Position numbers and translations under genes: made by a program | Shown: one piece after another, positions 56,334 through 64,000 of the stretch | Layout of the letters: each line of letters starts with the position of its first letter | Position numbering within the stretch: position 1 is the first letter of the stretch | The notes under the pieces: generated by a model | The model's database searches: none | What the model saw: only the letters and a program-made list of their open reading frames with translations | What the model was told of the DNA's origin: nothing | Assembly (NCBI GenBank): GCA_002293535.1 | Contig: DBDK01000008.1 | Coordinates: 62,001 to 126,000, forward strand | Direction: 5' to 3' | DNA length: 64,000 nt | Origin: Alistipes sp. UBA934 | GTDB lineage: Bacteria > Bacteroidota > Bacteroidia > Bacteroidales > Rikenellaceae

Positions 56334-57848
56334 TTAACAATAAATACCCAGTTTCTGTATATCTCGTTTCAGATCTTCATCGTCATCACTGATAACCAAC
56401 AACTTATCGCCGTGATGGAGAAGGGTGGAACCGGTGGGAACAAAATATTCATCGCCCCGTTTCACCATAACTACCAACGTATTGGCAGGCATAGAAATAT
56501 GACGAAGCTGATTGCCTCGCGCAAGGAACGCCTCCCGAACCTCGATCTCGCTCAACGCGGATTTGATTTTGTCCGGCAGGTCGATCCCGAAATTATCCTG
56601 CGGAAGCTCCTTACTCAGGCCCAGCTTGTTAGCCATCCAGCTCACCGAAGAACCCTGTATCACCAGCGAGAGTATCGTTATAAAAAATACGACGTTGAAA
56701 ATAAGATCCGCCACCACAGAGTTAAATCCGTCCGCCACGGCAACCAACGGATAGGTAGCAAAAATGATGGGAACAGCCCCACGAAGCCCCACCCAACTGA
56801 CATAAGCGCGCGCCTTGAGAGTAAACTTGCGGAATGGCGCCATACACGCCATCACCGACGCTGGCCGCGCTACCACGATCATAAACATTCCCACCAGCAC
56901 ACCTATAATAATCGTCCCCGGCGTAAACAGCATCCGCGGGCTAACCAAAAGACCCAACGAGATGAACATCACGATTTGGAACAGCCAAGTGATCCCGTCC
57001 AGAAAGCTCGTCAGAGGCTTTTTCAGAACGATCTTCCTATTCCCAACTACCAAACCGGCGACGTAAACAGCCAGATAACCGTTCCCGTGCAGCGTGTCCG
57101 TCAGCGCAAAGACAAAGAACGCCATTGCCAATGTAAGGATTCCGTAAAGCGATGAGTTGCTGAGATTTATCTTGTTGAGCGTCCAAACTATCACCTGCCC
57201 CAACAGATAACCGACAGCCGCTCCCACGGTCATTTGTACTGCAAAATTTCCCACTGCCGCCCACCAATCGGGGGTTTCGCCCTGTGCGATCAGTCCCAGC
57301 AGCATAATGGTCAGAATGTATGCCACAGGGTCGTTCGAACCACTCTCAAGCTCCAGCAGCGGCCTGAGGTTCTGTTTTAGTCCCTGTTTTTTCGAGCGCA
57401 AGATCGAGAACACAGACGCCGAATCGGTAGAAGACATCACAGAAGCCATCAATAGCGACTCAAGGAAATTGAGCTTAATGCCGATCAGCCCCCAGTCGAA
57501 GATCAATTCGCTAACGAACCAAATAAACACGCCTGTGAGCAACGCCGTCATCAGCACCCCCGCCGTTGCCAGTACAACTCCAACTCCCGCCACAGGTTTG
57601 ATTTCGCGATATGAGGTCTCGAAACCACCCGAAAACAGAATTATACAGAGAGCCAGCGTGCCGATCGTTTGCGCCGTCACGGCGTTGTCGAATGGAATCC
57701 CAAGGCCGTCGCTACCGAACAGCATCCCCACAAAGAGGAACAACAACAGCGACGGAACGCCGAACCGCGACCCCGCCTTACTCGCAAATACGCTCACGGC
57801 CAGCAGCACCGCTCCGATAAGCATTATAGTGGTAAAAGTGATTTCCAT
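56334..57848 (-). CDS. K+/H+ antiporter, CPA1 family with TrkA-C domain
   Basis: Cation:proton antiporter of the NhaP2/CvrA type, 504 residues. It has about 12 transmembrane segments (FVGMLFGSDGLGIPFDN, LESLLMASVMSSTDSASVFSIL with the conserved Asp of the transport site, GLVVGNR, SWVGLRGAVPIIFATYP) and a C-terminal RCK/TrkA-C regulatory domain (ISMPANTLVVMVKRGDEYFVP). It may regulate cytoplasmic K+ and pH. It lies 14 nt after the TonB-like gene. Confidence 0.9.
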   Translation of the reverse strand: MEITFTTIMLIGAVLLAVSVFASKAGSRFGVPSLLLFLFVGMLFGSDGLGIPFDNAVTAQTIGTLALCIILFSGGFETSYREIKPVAGVGVVLATAGVLMTALLTGVFIWFVSELIFDWGLIGIKLNFLESLLMASVMSSTDSASVFSILRSKKQGLKQNLRPLLELESGSNDPVAYILTIMLLGLIAQGETPDWWAAVGNFAVQMTVGAAVGYLLGQVIVWTLNKINLSNSSLYGILTLAMAFFVFALTDTLHGNGYLAVYVAGLVVGNRKIVLKKPLTSFLDGITWLFQIVMFISLGLLVSPRMLFTPGTIIIGVLVGMFMIVVARPASVMACMAPFRKFTLKARAYVSWVGLRGAVPIIFATYPLVAVADGFNSVVADLIFNVVFFITILSLVIQGSSVSWMANKLGLSKELPQDNFGIDLPDKIKSALSEIEVREAFLARGNQLRHISMPANTLVVMVKRGDEYFVPTGSTLLHHGDKLLVISDDDEDLKRDIQKLGIYC

Positions 57849-57862
57849 CTTAAGTCTCCTCT

Positions 57863-58600
57863 TTATTGTGCTATAAATGTATATGTTATCATTCCGTTTT
57901 GGCGTGCCGGCGCGTTCGTATCGACGTTGAAACTCGACCCGCGTGCCGCTCCTACTGCCGCAGAATTCATACAGGCGTCGCTATCCGAAGCCCCCCTTGC
58001 CACCGTCGCCATTACCACCTCACCATTTCTATTCACCACAATGTCCACTACCACGACCCCTCCCCTCTCGCACTGAAAGCCCGGATTTACCAGCACCGCC
58101 GAGTATCTCACAGGGTTCACCAGAGAGAATTCTATCATCACGTGGCCCTTTTGACGGCTGTCACCATTCACGTTAGCCCCTTCGTCGCCCTGTCGAGCCC
58201 TCATCGCGTCGATCTCCCTCATCCCCTGATCCCAAGCCTCGCGGTTGGCATCCAACACTCCCGACATTTGCGGCCGTTGTCCCCTCGTGTCGCCCGGATC
58301 GGCCCCAAGGTTCGACACCGCGTTCCGTATAAATTCTCCGTCGGCCTCGCTTTGACGCAACATCACCTCTCTTTGCAGCCGCTGCGCCTCGGCCCTGAGC
58401 TCTTCAAGCGTTTGCAGATCTACCAAAATATTGTCCGTGTGCTGCACCATCTCAACTCGTACCTTCGAGCCCACTAACAGAATCGCCAGCAATAAAACCA
58501 TCACCAACACGGCATAAATGCCTGCACGGTGGTCATAAATTTGGGTAACAATATCGCGGCGGCGCCTGATGAAAGGCAGGTCGAGTCTTTTGGAAGTCAT
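57863..58600 (-). CDS. TonB-like energy transducer protein
   Basis: A 245-residue inner-membrane protein with one N-terminal transmembrane segment (about 28-46), a periplasmic charged linker with a short coiled coil (EELRAEAQRLQREVMLRQ), and a C-terminal TonB-type domain (VNPGFQCERGGVVVVDIVVNRNGEVV, ending TYTFIAQ). It could couple proton-motive force to outer-membrane receptors such as those at 19.06 and 63.8 kb, but no ExbBD is adjacent. The linker lacks the Pro-rich stretch of classical TonB. Confidence 0.75.
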   Translation of the reverse strand: MTSKRLDLPFIRRRRDIVTQIYDHRAGIYAVLVMVLLLAILLVGSKVRVEMVQHTDNILVDLQTLEELRAEAQRLQREVMLRQSEADGEFIRNAVSNLGADPGDTRGQRPQMSGVLDANREAWDQGMREIDAMRARQGDEGANVNGDSRQKGHVMIEFSLVNPVRYSAVLVNPGFQCERGGVVVVDIVVNRNGEVVMATVARGASDSDACMNSAAVGAARGSSFNVDTNAPARQNGMITYTFIAQ

Positions 58601-58608
58601 AATTAATG

Positions 58609-58616
58609 CAAAAATA
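58609..58616 (-). promoter_or_regulatory. -7 element of the TonB-like/antiporter/alcohol dehydrogenase run
   Basis: On the minus strand this reads TATTTTTG, an exact consensus match 8 nt before the ATG. No -33 is seen at standard spacing. Confidence 0.5.
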
Positions 58617-58638
58617 CTATTTCTTTACGAAAAATTAA

Positions 58639-58646
58639 TACCTTTG
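58639..58646 (+). promoter_or_regulatory. -7 element of the lpxC/fabZ-lpxA operon
   Basis: TACCTTTG, an exact consensus match 19 nt before the ATG at 58666. The divergent -7 of the TonB-like gene is 22 nt away. Confidence 0.55.
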
Positions 58647-58665
58647 TGACCTTAATTCTACTCAA

Positions 58666-60063
58666 ATGTCCACAAAACAGAAAACTCTGAGGGGCGAGAT
58701 AGCTTTTGCCGGCAGGGGTTTACATACCGGAGCCACAGTTAAGATGGTGGTCAAACCGGCGGAAGAGAATTTTGGAATAAAATTTTGCCGCACCGACATC
58801 GAGGGTTCGCCCCAGATTCCTGCGCTGGGCGAATTTGTGGTCGATACCTCTCGCAGTACCGTTTTAGGCACCGGCGAGGTTCGCATATCCACCGTCGAGC
58901 ACATCCTCGCCGCGCTTTGGACAATGGGTGTGGACAATGCCCTGATCGAAATCGACGGCCCGGAGATTCCCATTATGGACGGATCCGCCCGCGAGTATGT
59001 CGCCGCCATCACAAAAACCGGACTGCAGGAGCAGGAAGCTCTTGTTAAATACTATCAGGTTACAGAAAAGACCGTTTTCAGTATTCCCGAACGCGAGGTC
59101 GAGATCGAGCTTCTGCCCGACGACGAATATAGCGTATCGCTCCATATCGACTTCGACAGCAAGGTTCTGGTGAATCAGTGGGCCACGTTCGATGCGACCA
59201 AGAACGACTTCGCTACTCAGATCGCTCCGTGCCGCACGTTTGCGTTCCTCCACGAGTTGGAGCCGCTGCTGCAGGCCGGCCTTATCAAAGGAGGTGATCT
59301 CGATAATGCGATCATCGTCGTCGAAAGTGCCCTTTCCACTACTGAACTCGACCGTCTGCGCAAACTGTTCAACAAACCCGACATACAGGTTCGCGAGGGT
59401 TATCTGAGCAACGTCGAGTTGCAATTCCCCAACGAACCCGCGCGACACAAACTTTTGGACGTGCTCGGTGACTTCGCCCTGTTGGGTGTGCGTATCAAGG
59501 GAAAGATTCTCGCTACTCGTCCCGGCCATTTCGCTAATACCGAGATGGTCAAGATGTTGCGTAAGGCTATCCGTAAGGAGGGCGTTAGACCCGCTCATAA
59601 ATACAATCCGGGCATCGAGCCGATCTATGACATCAATGCCATCAAGCATCGTCTGCCCCACCGCCCGCCGTTCCTTCTTGTTGATAAGATAATCCATATC
59701 GACAACGAAAGTATCGCGGGTATAAAAAGCGTCACGGTGAACGAACCGTTCTTCGTTGGCCACTTCCCCGAAGAACCGGTTATGCCGGGTGTACTCATTG
59801 TGGAGGCGATGGCTCAGTGTGGCGGAATTCTGGCGCTGCACGGAATGGATCCGGATTATTTCTACTCCACATACTTTTTGAAGATAGACGGCGTTCGTTT
59901 CAAGCAAAAGGTCGTTCCGGGAGACACTCTACAGTTCGAGTTACAGTTGTTGGAGCCCATCCGGCGCGGCATAGTTCGAATGGAAGCAAAGGCTTTCGTG
60001 GCGGACAAACTTGTTTGCGAGGCAGAACTAATGGCTCAGGTAACCCCGTCAGGAAAACGTTAG
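58666..60063 (+). CDS. lpxC/fabZ: Bifunctional UDP-3-O-acyl-GlcNAc deacetylase / 3-hydroxyacyl-ACP dehydratase (LpxC-FabZ)
   Basis: Fusion of the committed lipid A enzyme LpxC with the fatty-acid dehydratase FabZ, usual in Bacteroidota. LpxC (about 1-310) shows AGRGLHTG, the zinc histidine in [11 protein letters not shown] (His79), [16 protein letters not shown] with the His-x3-Asp ligands, and [10 protein letters not shown]. FabZ (about 325-465) has [13 protein letters not shown] and the catalytic [21 protein letters not shown]. The two activities compete for 3-hydroxyacyl-ACP, so fusion balances them. lpxA follows 6 nt later. Confidence 0.97.
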   Translation: MSTKQKTLRGEIAFAGRGLHTGATVKMVVKPAEENFGIKFCRTDIEGSPQIPALGEFVVDTSRSTVLGTGEVRISTVEHILAALWTMGVDNALIEIDGPEIPIMDGSAREYVAAITKTGLQEQEALVKYYQVTEKTVFSIPEREVEIELLPDDEYSVSLHIDFDSKVLVNQWATFDATKNDFATQIAPCRTFAFLHELEPLLQAGLIKGGDLDNAIIVVESALSTTELDRLRKLFNKPDIQVREGYLSNVELQFPNEPARHKLLDVLGDFALLGVRIKGKILATRPGHFANTEMVKMLRKAIRKEGVRPAHKYNPGIEPIYDINAIKHRLPHRPPFLLVDKIIHIDNESIAGIKSVTVNEPFFVGHFPEEPVMPGVLIVEAMAQCGGILALHGMDPDYFYSTYFLKIDGVRFKQKVVPGDTLQFELQLLEPIRRGIVRMEAKAFVADKLVCEAELMAQVTPSGKR

Positions 60064-60069
60064 ACAATT

Positions 60070-60870
60070 ATGATAAGTGAAAAGGCCTTTGTGCATCCCG
60101 ATGCAAAGCTGGGCAAAAACGTTAAGGTAGAGCCCTTTGCATATATTGCGGGTGATACGATCATAGGTGACGATTGTTGGATCGGGCCTCACGCAGTCGT
60201 ACTGGAGGGCACTCGAATGGGCAAGGGTTGCAACATCCATCCAGGAGCGGTAATTGCGGGTGTTCCGCAGGATCTCAAGTTCAAGGGAGAATATTCGACC
60301 GTCGAGATGGGCGACTACAACACCGTTCGCGAAGGAGCTACGATCAATCGCGGTACCGCGGCCAAGGGAAAGACCACGGTCGGAAGCTATAACCTAATTA
60401 TGTCTTGCGCTCACATCGCACACGACTGCATCATCGGCTCGCACTGCGTTATTGTGAACAGCGTTCTGTTGGGCGGCGAAGTTGAAGTCGGCGACTGGGC
60501 AATCATCTCCGGCCACTGCGCTATCCATCAATTCGTGCGCATCGGTGCACACGCTATGGTCAGCGGCGGCTCGCTGGTCGGCAAGGACGTTCCCCCTTAC
60601 GTCAAGGCTGCACGTCAGCCTCTTTCGTTCGTCGGAGCGAACTTCATCGGCCTTCGCAGACGTAATTTCTCGACAGAAAAGATCGCCGAAATTCAGGAGA
60701 TTTTCCGAATACTGTTCCAAAGCGGTTACGGTTACGGCCGTGCCTGTGACATCATAGAAGATACTGTTCCCCGCTCTCCGGAAAGGGACGAGATCATCAA
60801 GTTCGTTCGCAACTCCAAGCGCGGAATCCTCAAACCCTGGAACGCCGCCCTCGGAGATATTGAAGACTGA
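60070..60870 (+). CDS. lpxA: UDP-N-acetylglucosamine acyltransferase
   Basis: First acyltransferase of lipid A synthesis, 266 residues. Left-handed beta-helix hexapeptide repeats fill residues 1-190 (for example HPDAKLGKNVKVEPFAYIAG). GVPQDLKFKGEYSTVEMGD and the catalytic histidine block MSCAHIAHDCIIG are typical, and a C-terminal helical domain follows. It forms an operon with lpxC/fabZ. Confidence 0.97.
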   Translation: MISEKAFVHPDAKLGKNVKVEPFAYIAGDTIIGDDCWIGPHAVVLEGTRMGKGCNIHPGAVIAGVPQDLKFKGEYSTVEMGDYNTVREGATINRGTAAKGKTTVGSYNLIMSCAHIAHDCIIGSHCVIVNSVLLGGEVEVGDWAIISGHCAIHQFVRIGAHAMVSGGSLVGKDVPPYVKAARQPLSFVGANFIGLRRRNFSTEKIAEIQEIFRILFQSGYGYGRACDIIEDTVPRSPERDEIIKFVRNSKRGILKPWNAALGDIED

Positions 60871-60896
60871 GCCGGAACACCGGTAGCGATTATTTT

Positions 60897-60927
60897 TTGC
60901 TTTTTTGAAAAATTAGTTTTACCTTTG
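60897..60927 (+). promoter_or_regulatory. rpmI-rplT promoter
   Basis: TTG (60897-60899), 20-nt spacer, TACCTTTG (60920-60927), 22 nt before the rpmI ATG. A full consensus match, so the two ribosomal genes are transcribed independently of lpxA. Confidence 0.7.
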
Positions 60928-60949
60928 TGCCCTGCTAAAAAAGAAAGTT

Positions 60950-61144
60950 ATGCCGAAAATGAAATCAAACCGTGGAGCGGCGAAGCGTTTCGACTTCACG
61001 GGGACAGGAAAGATCAAGCGTAAACACGCTTATCATAGTCATATTCTGACGAAAAAAACCACCAAACAAAAACGCAATTTGGATTATTCGGGCATTGTCT
61101 CGGAAGCCGATGCTGCGAAAATTCGTCTGCTTTTAGTAAAGTAA
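60950..61144 (+). CDS. rpmI: 50S ribosomal protein L35
   Basis: A basic 64-residue ribosomal protein: [33 protein letters not shown]. It is followed 24 nt later by rplT. infC, which commonly precedes this pair, is not upstream; lpxA is. Confidence 0.96.
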   Translation: MPKMKSNRGAAKRFDFTGTGKIKRKHAYHSHILTKKTTKQKRNLDYSGIVSEADAAKIRLLLVK

Positions 61145-61168
61145 TCATACCAGAGGGGAAGATATATT

Positions 61169-61513
61169 ATGCCACGTTCAGTAAACGCCGTCGCTTCGAG
61201 GGCAAAACGCAAAAAAGTCTTAAAACTCGCCAAAGGCAACTTCGGTTCGAGGAGTAACGTTTGGACTGTCGCCAAAAACACGGTCGAAAAGGGTTTGCAG
61301 TATGCTTACCGCGACCGCAAGAATAAGAAACGCGAGTTCCGCGGCCTCTGGATCCAGCGTATCAATGCCGGCGCCCGTGCACACGGACTGACCTATTCGG
61401 AGCTGATCGGTAAGCTCGACGCCGCTTCTATCACACTTAACCGCAAGGTGTTAGCCGACCTGGCCATGAACCATCCCAAGGCTTTTGAGGCGGTCATTAA
61501 GGCTGTTAAGTAG
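61169..61513 (+). CDS. rplT: 50S ribosomal protein L20
   Basis: Ribosome assembly protein that binds 23S rRNA, 114 residues. [20 protein letters not shown], the long basic helix and [20 protein letters not shown] are typical. The gene is followed at once by a strong hairpin terminator. Confidence 0.97.
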   Translation: MPRSVNAVASRAKRKKVLKLAKGNFGSRSNVWTVAKNTVEKGLQYAYRDRKNKKREFRGLWIQRINAGARAHGLTYSELIGKLDAASITLNRKVLADLAMNHPKAFEAVIKAVK

Positions 61514-61530
61514 ATCGGAACCAACCGCAT

Positions 61531-61560
61531 AAAAAGCCCGCTTTCAAGCGGGCTTTTTTT
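61531..61560. terminator. Bidirectional intrinsic terminator between rplT and the regulator gene
   Basis: AAAAGCCCGC, loop TTTCAA, GCGGGCTTTT plus further T residues. The stem is GC-rich and flanked by A and T runs, so it can end transcripts from both sides. It closes rpmI-rplT and the opposing membrane protein/regulator pair. Confidence 0.9.
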
Positions 61561-61843
61561 ATATCTTTAGGTAACCCTTCAACACATCGACATATTCTTG
61601 AAACGCCTGGGTACCTTGCGGTGTTATGCGGCACAGTGTGCGCGGCATCTTTCCGCGGAAAGTTTTTTCGATCTTAATGTATCCCGCGGCAGCAAGTTTT
61701 TCGAGCCCCACGCTGAGATTTCCGGCGGTTGCTCCGGTCTGTTCGCGCAGGAACGAGAAGTCAGCACTCTCGACCCCTATGAGAATCGACATCACCGCCA
61801 ACCTCAACTCAGAGTGCAACAAGGGATCTAACTCTGGGAACAT
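61559..61843 (-). CDS. Winged-helix transcriptional regulator
   Basis: A 94-residue DNA-binding protein: LDPLLHSELRLAVMSIL, then the recognition region REQTGATAGNLSVGLEKLAAAGYIKIEK and wing KTFRGKMPRTLCRITPQG. This fits the short MarR/ArsR-like family often found with a membrane protein in Bacteroidota. ATG 61843 is used; the frame is open further upstream through the membrane-protein gene but lacks homology there. It overlaps that gene by 16 nt, so it probably regulates its own operon. Confidence 0.85.
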   Translation of the reverse strand: MFPELDPLLHSELRLAVMSILIGVESADFSFLREQTGATAGNLSVGLEKLAAAGYIKIEKTFRGKMPRTLCRITPQGTQAFQEYVDVLKGYLKI

Positions 61844-62472
61844 TGCTTGCGATTTTTGTAGTTCATAATATGCCCGGGGATAACCATCATAACGATGAAG
61901 ACGAGAGCATAGGCCAGCATCGGTATGCAAACGATCCAGCGATCGGCATCGACCAGAGCCTCTAAATCGACGAAATTTTTGAGCCACCATCCAAATATGG
62001 AGAACAGCGTCGAAAGACCCATCCCAATGAAGCCGAATAGTGTGTATATTCTCGAGCGGACGATCACTCCCGTTATGGCAATGCCGGAAGCCATTAGCAG
62101 AGTGATTATACCGTAGATGTCCGAGCGTGAGAAAATTGCGATGACAAATGCGGGTGCAATTCCGAGGGCGAGCACGAGCCAAATTTTGGAGATGATACGG
62201 TCGATCTCGGTGCGCGGCTCGTTGCACTTACGCATCGGGAATATCCTCGTCAGAATGAACCCGATGACGGGGATGAGGAACCACGTCCAAGAGCCGTAAC
62301 CCAGTAGTCCGGACGAGACTGTGAGACAGTAGTTTAGCAGAGAAATGGCGACCACGGTGTAGCCCCAAATGAGGAACGGGCGGCCGGAATTGCGCTCAAG
62401 ACGGGTACGGGTGTCGGAGATTGTTCGCGCGATCAGGTCCAGACTTTGCTGGCTCGAAAGTTGTTTTTCCAT
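61828..62472 (-). CDS. Membrane protein paired with a winged-helix regulator
   Basis: A 214-residue protein with a hydrophilic N-terminus (SSQQSLDLIARTISDTRTRLER) and about six transmembrane segments (FLIWGYTVVAISLLNY, WTWFLIPVIGFILTRI, GIITLLMASGIAITGVI and others). I do not recognise a function. The gene directly downstream encodes a small DNA-binding protein, suggesting a membrane sensor/regulator unit, which is inference. A promoter with an inverted repeat lies upstream. Confidence 0.8.
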   Translation of the reverse strand: MEKQLSSQQSLDLIARTISDTRTRLERNSGRPFLIWGYTVVAISLLNYCLTVSSGLLGYGSWTWFLIPVIGFILTRIFPMRKCNEPRTEIDRIISKIWLVLALGIAPAFVIAIFSRSDIYGIITLLMASGIAITGVIVRSRIYTLFGFIGMGLSTLFSIFGWWLKNFVDLEALVDADRWIVCIPMLAYALVFIVMMVIPGHIMNYKNRKQCSQS

Positions 62473-62505
62473 AGTCTTATATTTGTTTGTGCTGTAAATT
62501 CAACG

Positions 62506-62513
62506 CAAATATA
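62506..62513 (-). promoter_or_regulatory. -7 element of the membrane protein/regulator operon
   Basis: On the minus strand this reads TATATTTG, an exact match 34 nt before the ATG. It is one arm of an inverted repeat, CAAATATAA (62506-62514) and TTATATTTG (62477-62485), across a 20-nt loop. Confidence 0.55.
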
Positions 62514-62557
62514 AACTACTTTATTTTATAAACCAAATTATCGGCACAAAAAATTTT

Positions 62558-62565
62558 TACCTTTG
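62558..62565 (+). promoter_or_regulatory. -7 element of pfkA
   Basis: TACCTTTG, an exact consensus match 37 nt before the pfkA ATG. No -33 TTTG is seen at standard spacing. Confidence 0.5.
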
Positions 62566-62602
62566 TGATGTAATATATGGAAGAATTAAGGTATTGAAAG
62601 AG

Positions 62603-63583
62603 ATGAAGACGATCAAGTGTGTCGGGATTTTGACCTCGGGAGGCGACTCTCCCGGAATGAACGCGGCGATCCGTGCGGTAACACGTACGGCAATATTCAA
62701 CGGCCTTAAGGTCAAGGGCATAATGCGCGGTTACAAGGGACTTATCGACGACGAAGTTCTCGATTTCAAAACCAATAACGTCTCTAACATCATCCAACAG
62801 GGTGGCACGATCCTCAAGACCGCTCGTTCCAAGGAGTTCGAGACCAAGGAGGGTCGCAAAAAGGCGCACGAGACAATGCTCCGCCACAAAATCGACGCGC
62901 TGGTTGTCATCGGAGGTGACGGCTCGCTCACCGGCGCACGCATCATCGCCGCCGAATATGACATTCCCATCGTTGGCATTCCCGGCACTATCGACAACGA
63001 CCTCTACGGTACAGACACCACAATAGGCTATGATACAGCGCTTAACACCGTTATGTGGGCTGTCGATAGATTGCGCGACACCGCCTCTTCGCACGAACGT
63101 CTGTTCTTCGTAGAGGTTATGGGTCGCAACGCTGGATTCCTCGCCCTTAATGGCGCCATTGCTACTGGTTCGGAGGCCGCAATCATACCTGAGATCGCTA
63201 CCGAGGTAGACCAATTGGCAGAGCTCATCGAAAATGGTTTCCGTAAGGATAAGAATTCGAGTATAGTCCTCGTGGCCGAGAGTGACGTCACGGGCGGAGC
63301 AATGGGTATGGCCGCCCGCGTCAAGAAGGAGTATCCCCAGTTCGACAGCCGCGTCACGATTCTTGGCCATATTCAACGGGGAGGATCTCCCACGGCGTAT
63401 GACCGTATCATTGCTTCTCGGATGGGTCGCGAGGCCGTGGAGGCGCTTTTGGATGGTCAGCGCAACGTTATGATCGGAATCGACGACGAATCGCTTGTCC
63501 ATATCCCGTTCTCGCAGGCGATCCGTGACGACAAACTCATCGACCGCGATTTGTTGAAAACAGTCAAGATTTTGTCTATATAA
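62603..63583 (+). CDS. pfkA: ATP-dependent 6-phosphofructokinase
   Basis: Commits fructose 6-phosphate to glycolysis, 326 residues. [29 protein letters not shown] and GIPGTIDND carry the ATP-site and catalytic residues; Gly residues at the two diagnostic positions (GGDGS, GIPGT) favour ATP over pyrophosphate. [12 protein letters not shown] and [15 protein letters not shown] are also typical. The ATG at 62603 is used; a TTG three codons earlier is in frame but adds nothing conserved. Confidence 0.95.
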   Translation: MKTIKCVGILTSGGDSPGMNAAIRAVTRTAIFNGLKVKGIMRGYKGLIDDEVLDFKTNNVSNIIQQGGTILKTARSKEFETKEGRKKAHETMLRHKIDALVVIGGDGSLTGARIIAAEYDIPIVGIPGTIDNDLYGTDTTIGYDTALNTVMWAVDRLRDTASSHERLFFVEVMGRNAGFLALNGAIATGSEAAIIPEIATEVDQLAELIENGFRKDKNSSIVLVAESDVTGGAMGMAARVKKEYPQFDSRVTILGHIQRGGSPTAYDRIIASRMGREAVEALLDGQRNVMIGIDDESLVHIPFSQAIRDDKLIDRDLLKTVKILSI

Positions 63584-63601
63584 AAATCTTCTTTATCTTT
63601 G
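63571..63601 (+). promoter_or_regulatory. Promoter of the cobalamin-riboswitch transcript
   Basis: TTTG (63571-63574), exact 19-nt spacer, TATCTTTG (63594-63601): the full Bacteroidota consensus, overlapping the 3' end of pfkA. The start of transcription would fall just before the riboswitch. Confidence 0.75.
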
Positions 63602-63605
63602 CATC

Positions 63606-63791
63606 CTCACAGGTTCCCCCGCGGGGGATTAAATGGGAATGCCGTGTATAATCGGCAACAGTTCCCGCTGCTGTAAATTCTTGGGAGTCAGTAAAATGGC
63701 GCCAGGGTTTCGAGTTCTAAAGTCACTGACCTTCGGGGTTGGGAAGGCTTCGAAACCGCAAAAAGAACAAGTCAGAAGACCTGCCTGCGAG
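63606..63791 (+). promoter_or_regulatory. Cobalamin (adenosylcobalamin-class) riboswitch
   Basis: Conserved blocks appear in order: AGGTTCCCC with GGGGATTAAATGGGAATGCCG; CGGCAACAGTTCCCGCTGCTGTAA; GTCACTGACC and GGTTGGGAAGGC; then the B12 box AAGTCAGAAGACCTGCC (63769-63785), closed by CTC/GAG in P1. A hairpin, GCCCA-N7-TGGGC (63807-63823), lies between the aptamer and the ATG at 63831 and is a candidate expression platform, probably acting on translation because no T run follows. Confidence 0.93.
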
Positions 63792-63830
63792 AAATAATTT
63801 TTTGACGCCCACGGCGAATGGGCCCCAGAA

Positions 63831-64000
63831 ATGAAACGGACGGTCATCACACTTATCCTTGTTTTTTTATGCGTCGCGGTAGCGGCCCAGAGCGTTGTTC
63901 CTATAGACAGCATCGTTGTTACCGCCCGGCGTCTGCACGAGATCGTTCCTGCGCAGATCCTTGATGGACAACAGCTTACCCGCCTCGAAACTCACTCTGT
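63831..64000 (+). CDS. btuB: BtuB-type TonB-dependent vitamin B12 receptor, 5' part
   Basis: Start of an outer-membrane receptor, cut by the right edge after 56 residues. A signal peptide (MKRTVITLILVFLCVAVAAQS) is followed by a TonB box-like DSIVVTARR and the beginning of the plug region (EIVPAQILDGQQLTRLE). The cobalamin riboswitch directly upstream supports B12 or cobinamide as substrate. Plug and barrel lie outside the window. Confidence 0.85.
   Translation, partial: MKRTVITLILVFLCVAVAAQSVVPIDSIVVTARRLHEIVPAQILDGQQLTRLETHS

Noticed and set aside
55262..56392. Plus-strand open frame opposite the alcohol dehydrogenase gene
   Set aside because: Covers a gene with full metal and cofactor motifs; the plus-strand peptide shows no domain.
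62516..63502. Minus-strand open frame opposite pfkA
   Set aside because: Mirror of pfkA, overlaps promoter DNA and shows no family resemblance.
63566..63590. Intrinsic terminator of pfkA (AAGATTTT/AAAATCTT)
   Set aside because: The stem is short and AT-only with a 9-nt loop, no adjacent T run, and it coincides with a consensus promoter.
1..64000. CRISPR array, prophage, transposon or defence island
   Set aside because: No regularly spaced repeats, transposase, integrase, restriction or toxin genes were found; the gene content is housekeeping and envelope functions.

Overview
The window is chromosomal DNA of a Bacteroidota bacterium, most likely order Bacteroidales; a Rikenellaceae/Alistipes-like source is a guess. 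The evidence is the LpxC-FabZ fusion, DUF4249, DUF2851, GSCFA and fimbrillin-like proteins, a TonB receptor with a carboxypeptidase-like N-terminal domain, and the Bacteroidota promoter signature (TTTG, 19-20 nt, TAnnTTTG) before many transcription units. Coding density is very high: no gene-free stretch reaches 300 bases, many starts overlap the preceding stop by 1-4 nt, and four of five convergent gene pairs overlap tail to tail. I see no insertion sequence, prophage, integrase or CRISPR array. The content is core-genome housekeeping with a few lineage-specific envelope modules.

Layout. 1-3.5 kb (-): dnaA, recA and a truncated rel/spoT (replication start, recombination, stringent response). 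3.7-7.1 kb: phosphoglucomutase coupled to a stand-alone CBM6-like secreted protein, converging on a secreted GH20-like hydrolase. 7.2-19.0 kb (-): an 11-gene overlapping cluster, ychF, SIMPL, gltX, dapB, lepB, IMPACT, pyrB, pyrI, uvrA, M16 peptidase, O-methyltransferase. 19.06-25.1 kb (+): an envelope operon of TonB-dependent receptor, DUF4249 lipoprotein and an MG2-like protein that carries a plug-like segment but no barrel. 25.1-32.4 kb (-): miaB, yitT-type membrane protein, Cys-tailed FKBP, then gcvP and a uridine-kinase-like nucleoside kinase. 32.4-39.05 kb (+): internally duplicated lipoprotein and 5'-nucleotidase lipoprotein, rpsA and rnz, and a fimbrillin-like lipoprotein. 39.05-46.7 kb (-): GSCFA protein, a phosphatase-fold protein that appears to have lost metal ligands, sufE, a SufT-like DUF59 protein, DUF2851 and secA.

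46.8-53.7 kb (+): ispE, grpE, dnaJ, a candidate 37-residue gene, a small membrane protein, mutL, rhomboid and an EEP-family protein. 53.7-58.6 kb: nucleoside MFS transporter (-), tRNA-Gln(CTG) (+), then TonB-like protein, K+/H+-type antiporter and iron alcohol dehydrogenase (-). 58.7-61.5 kb (+): lpxC/fabZ and lpxA (lipid A), then rpmI-rplT closed by a strong bidirectional terminator. 61.56-62.5 kb (-): membrane protein plus winged-helix regulator. 62.6-64.0 kb (+): pfkA, a cobalamin riboswitch, and the start of a BtuB-type vitamin B12 receptor.

The most interesting points are the plug-without-barrel protein in the receptor operon, the phosphatase-fold protein with four substituted metal-ligand positions, operator-like palindromes embedded in three promoters, the Cys-rich FKBP tail, and the tail-to-tail gene overlaps.
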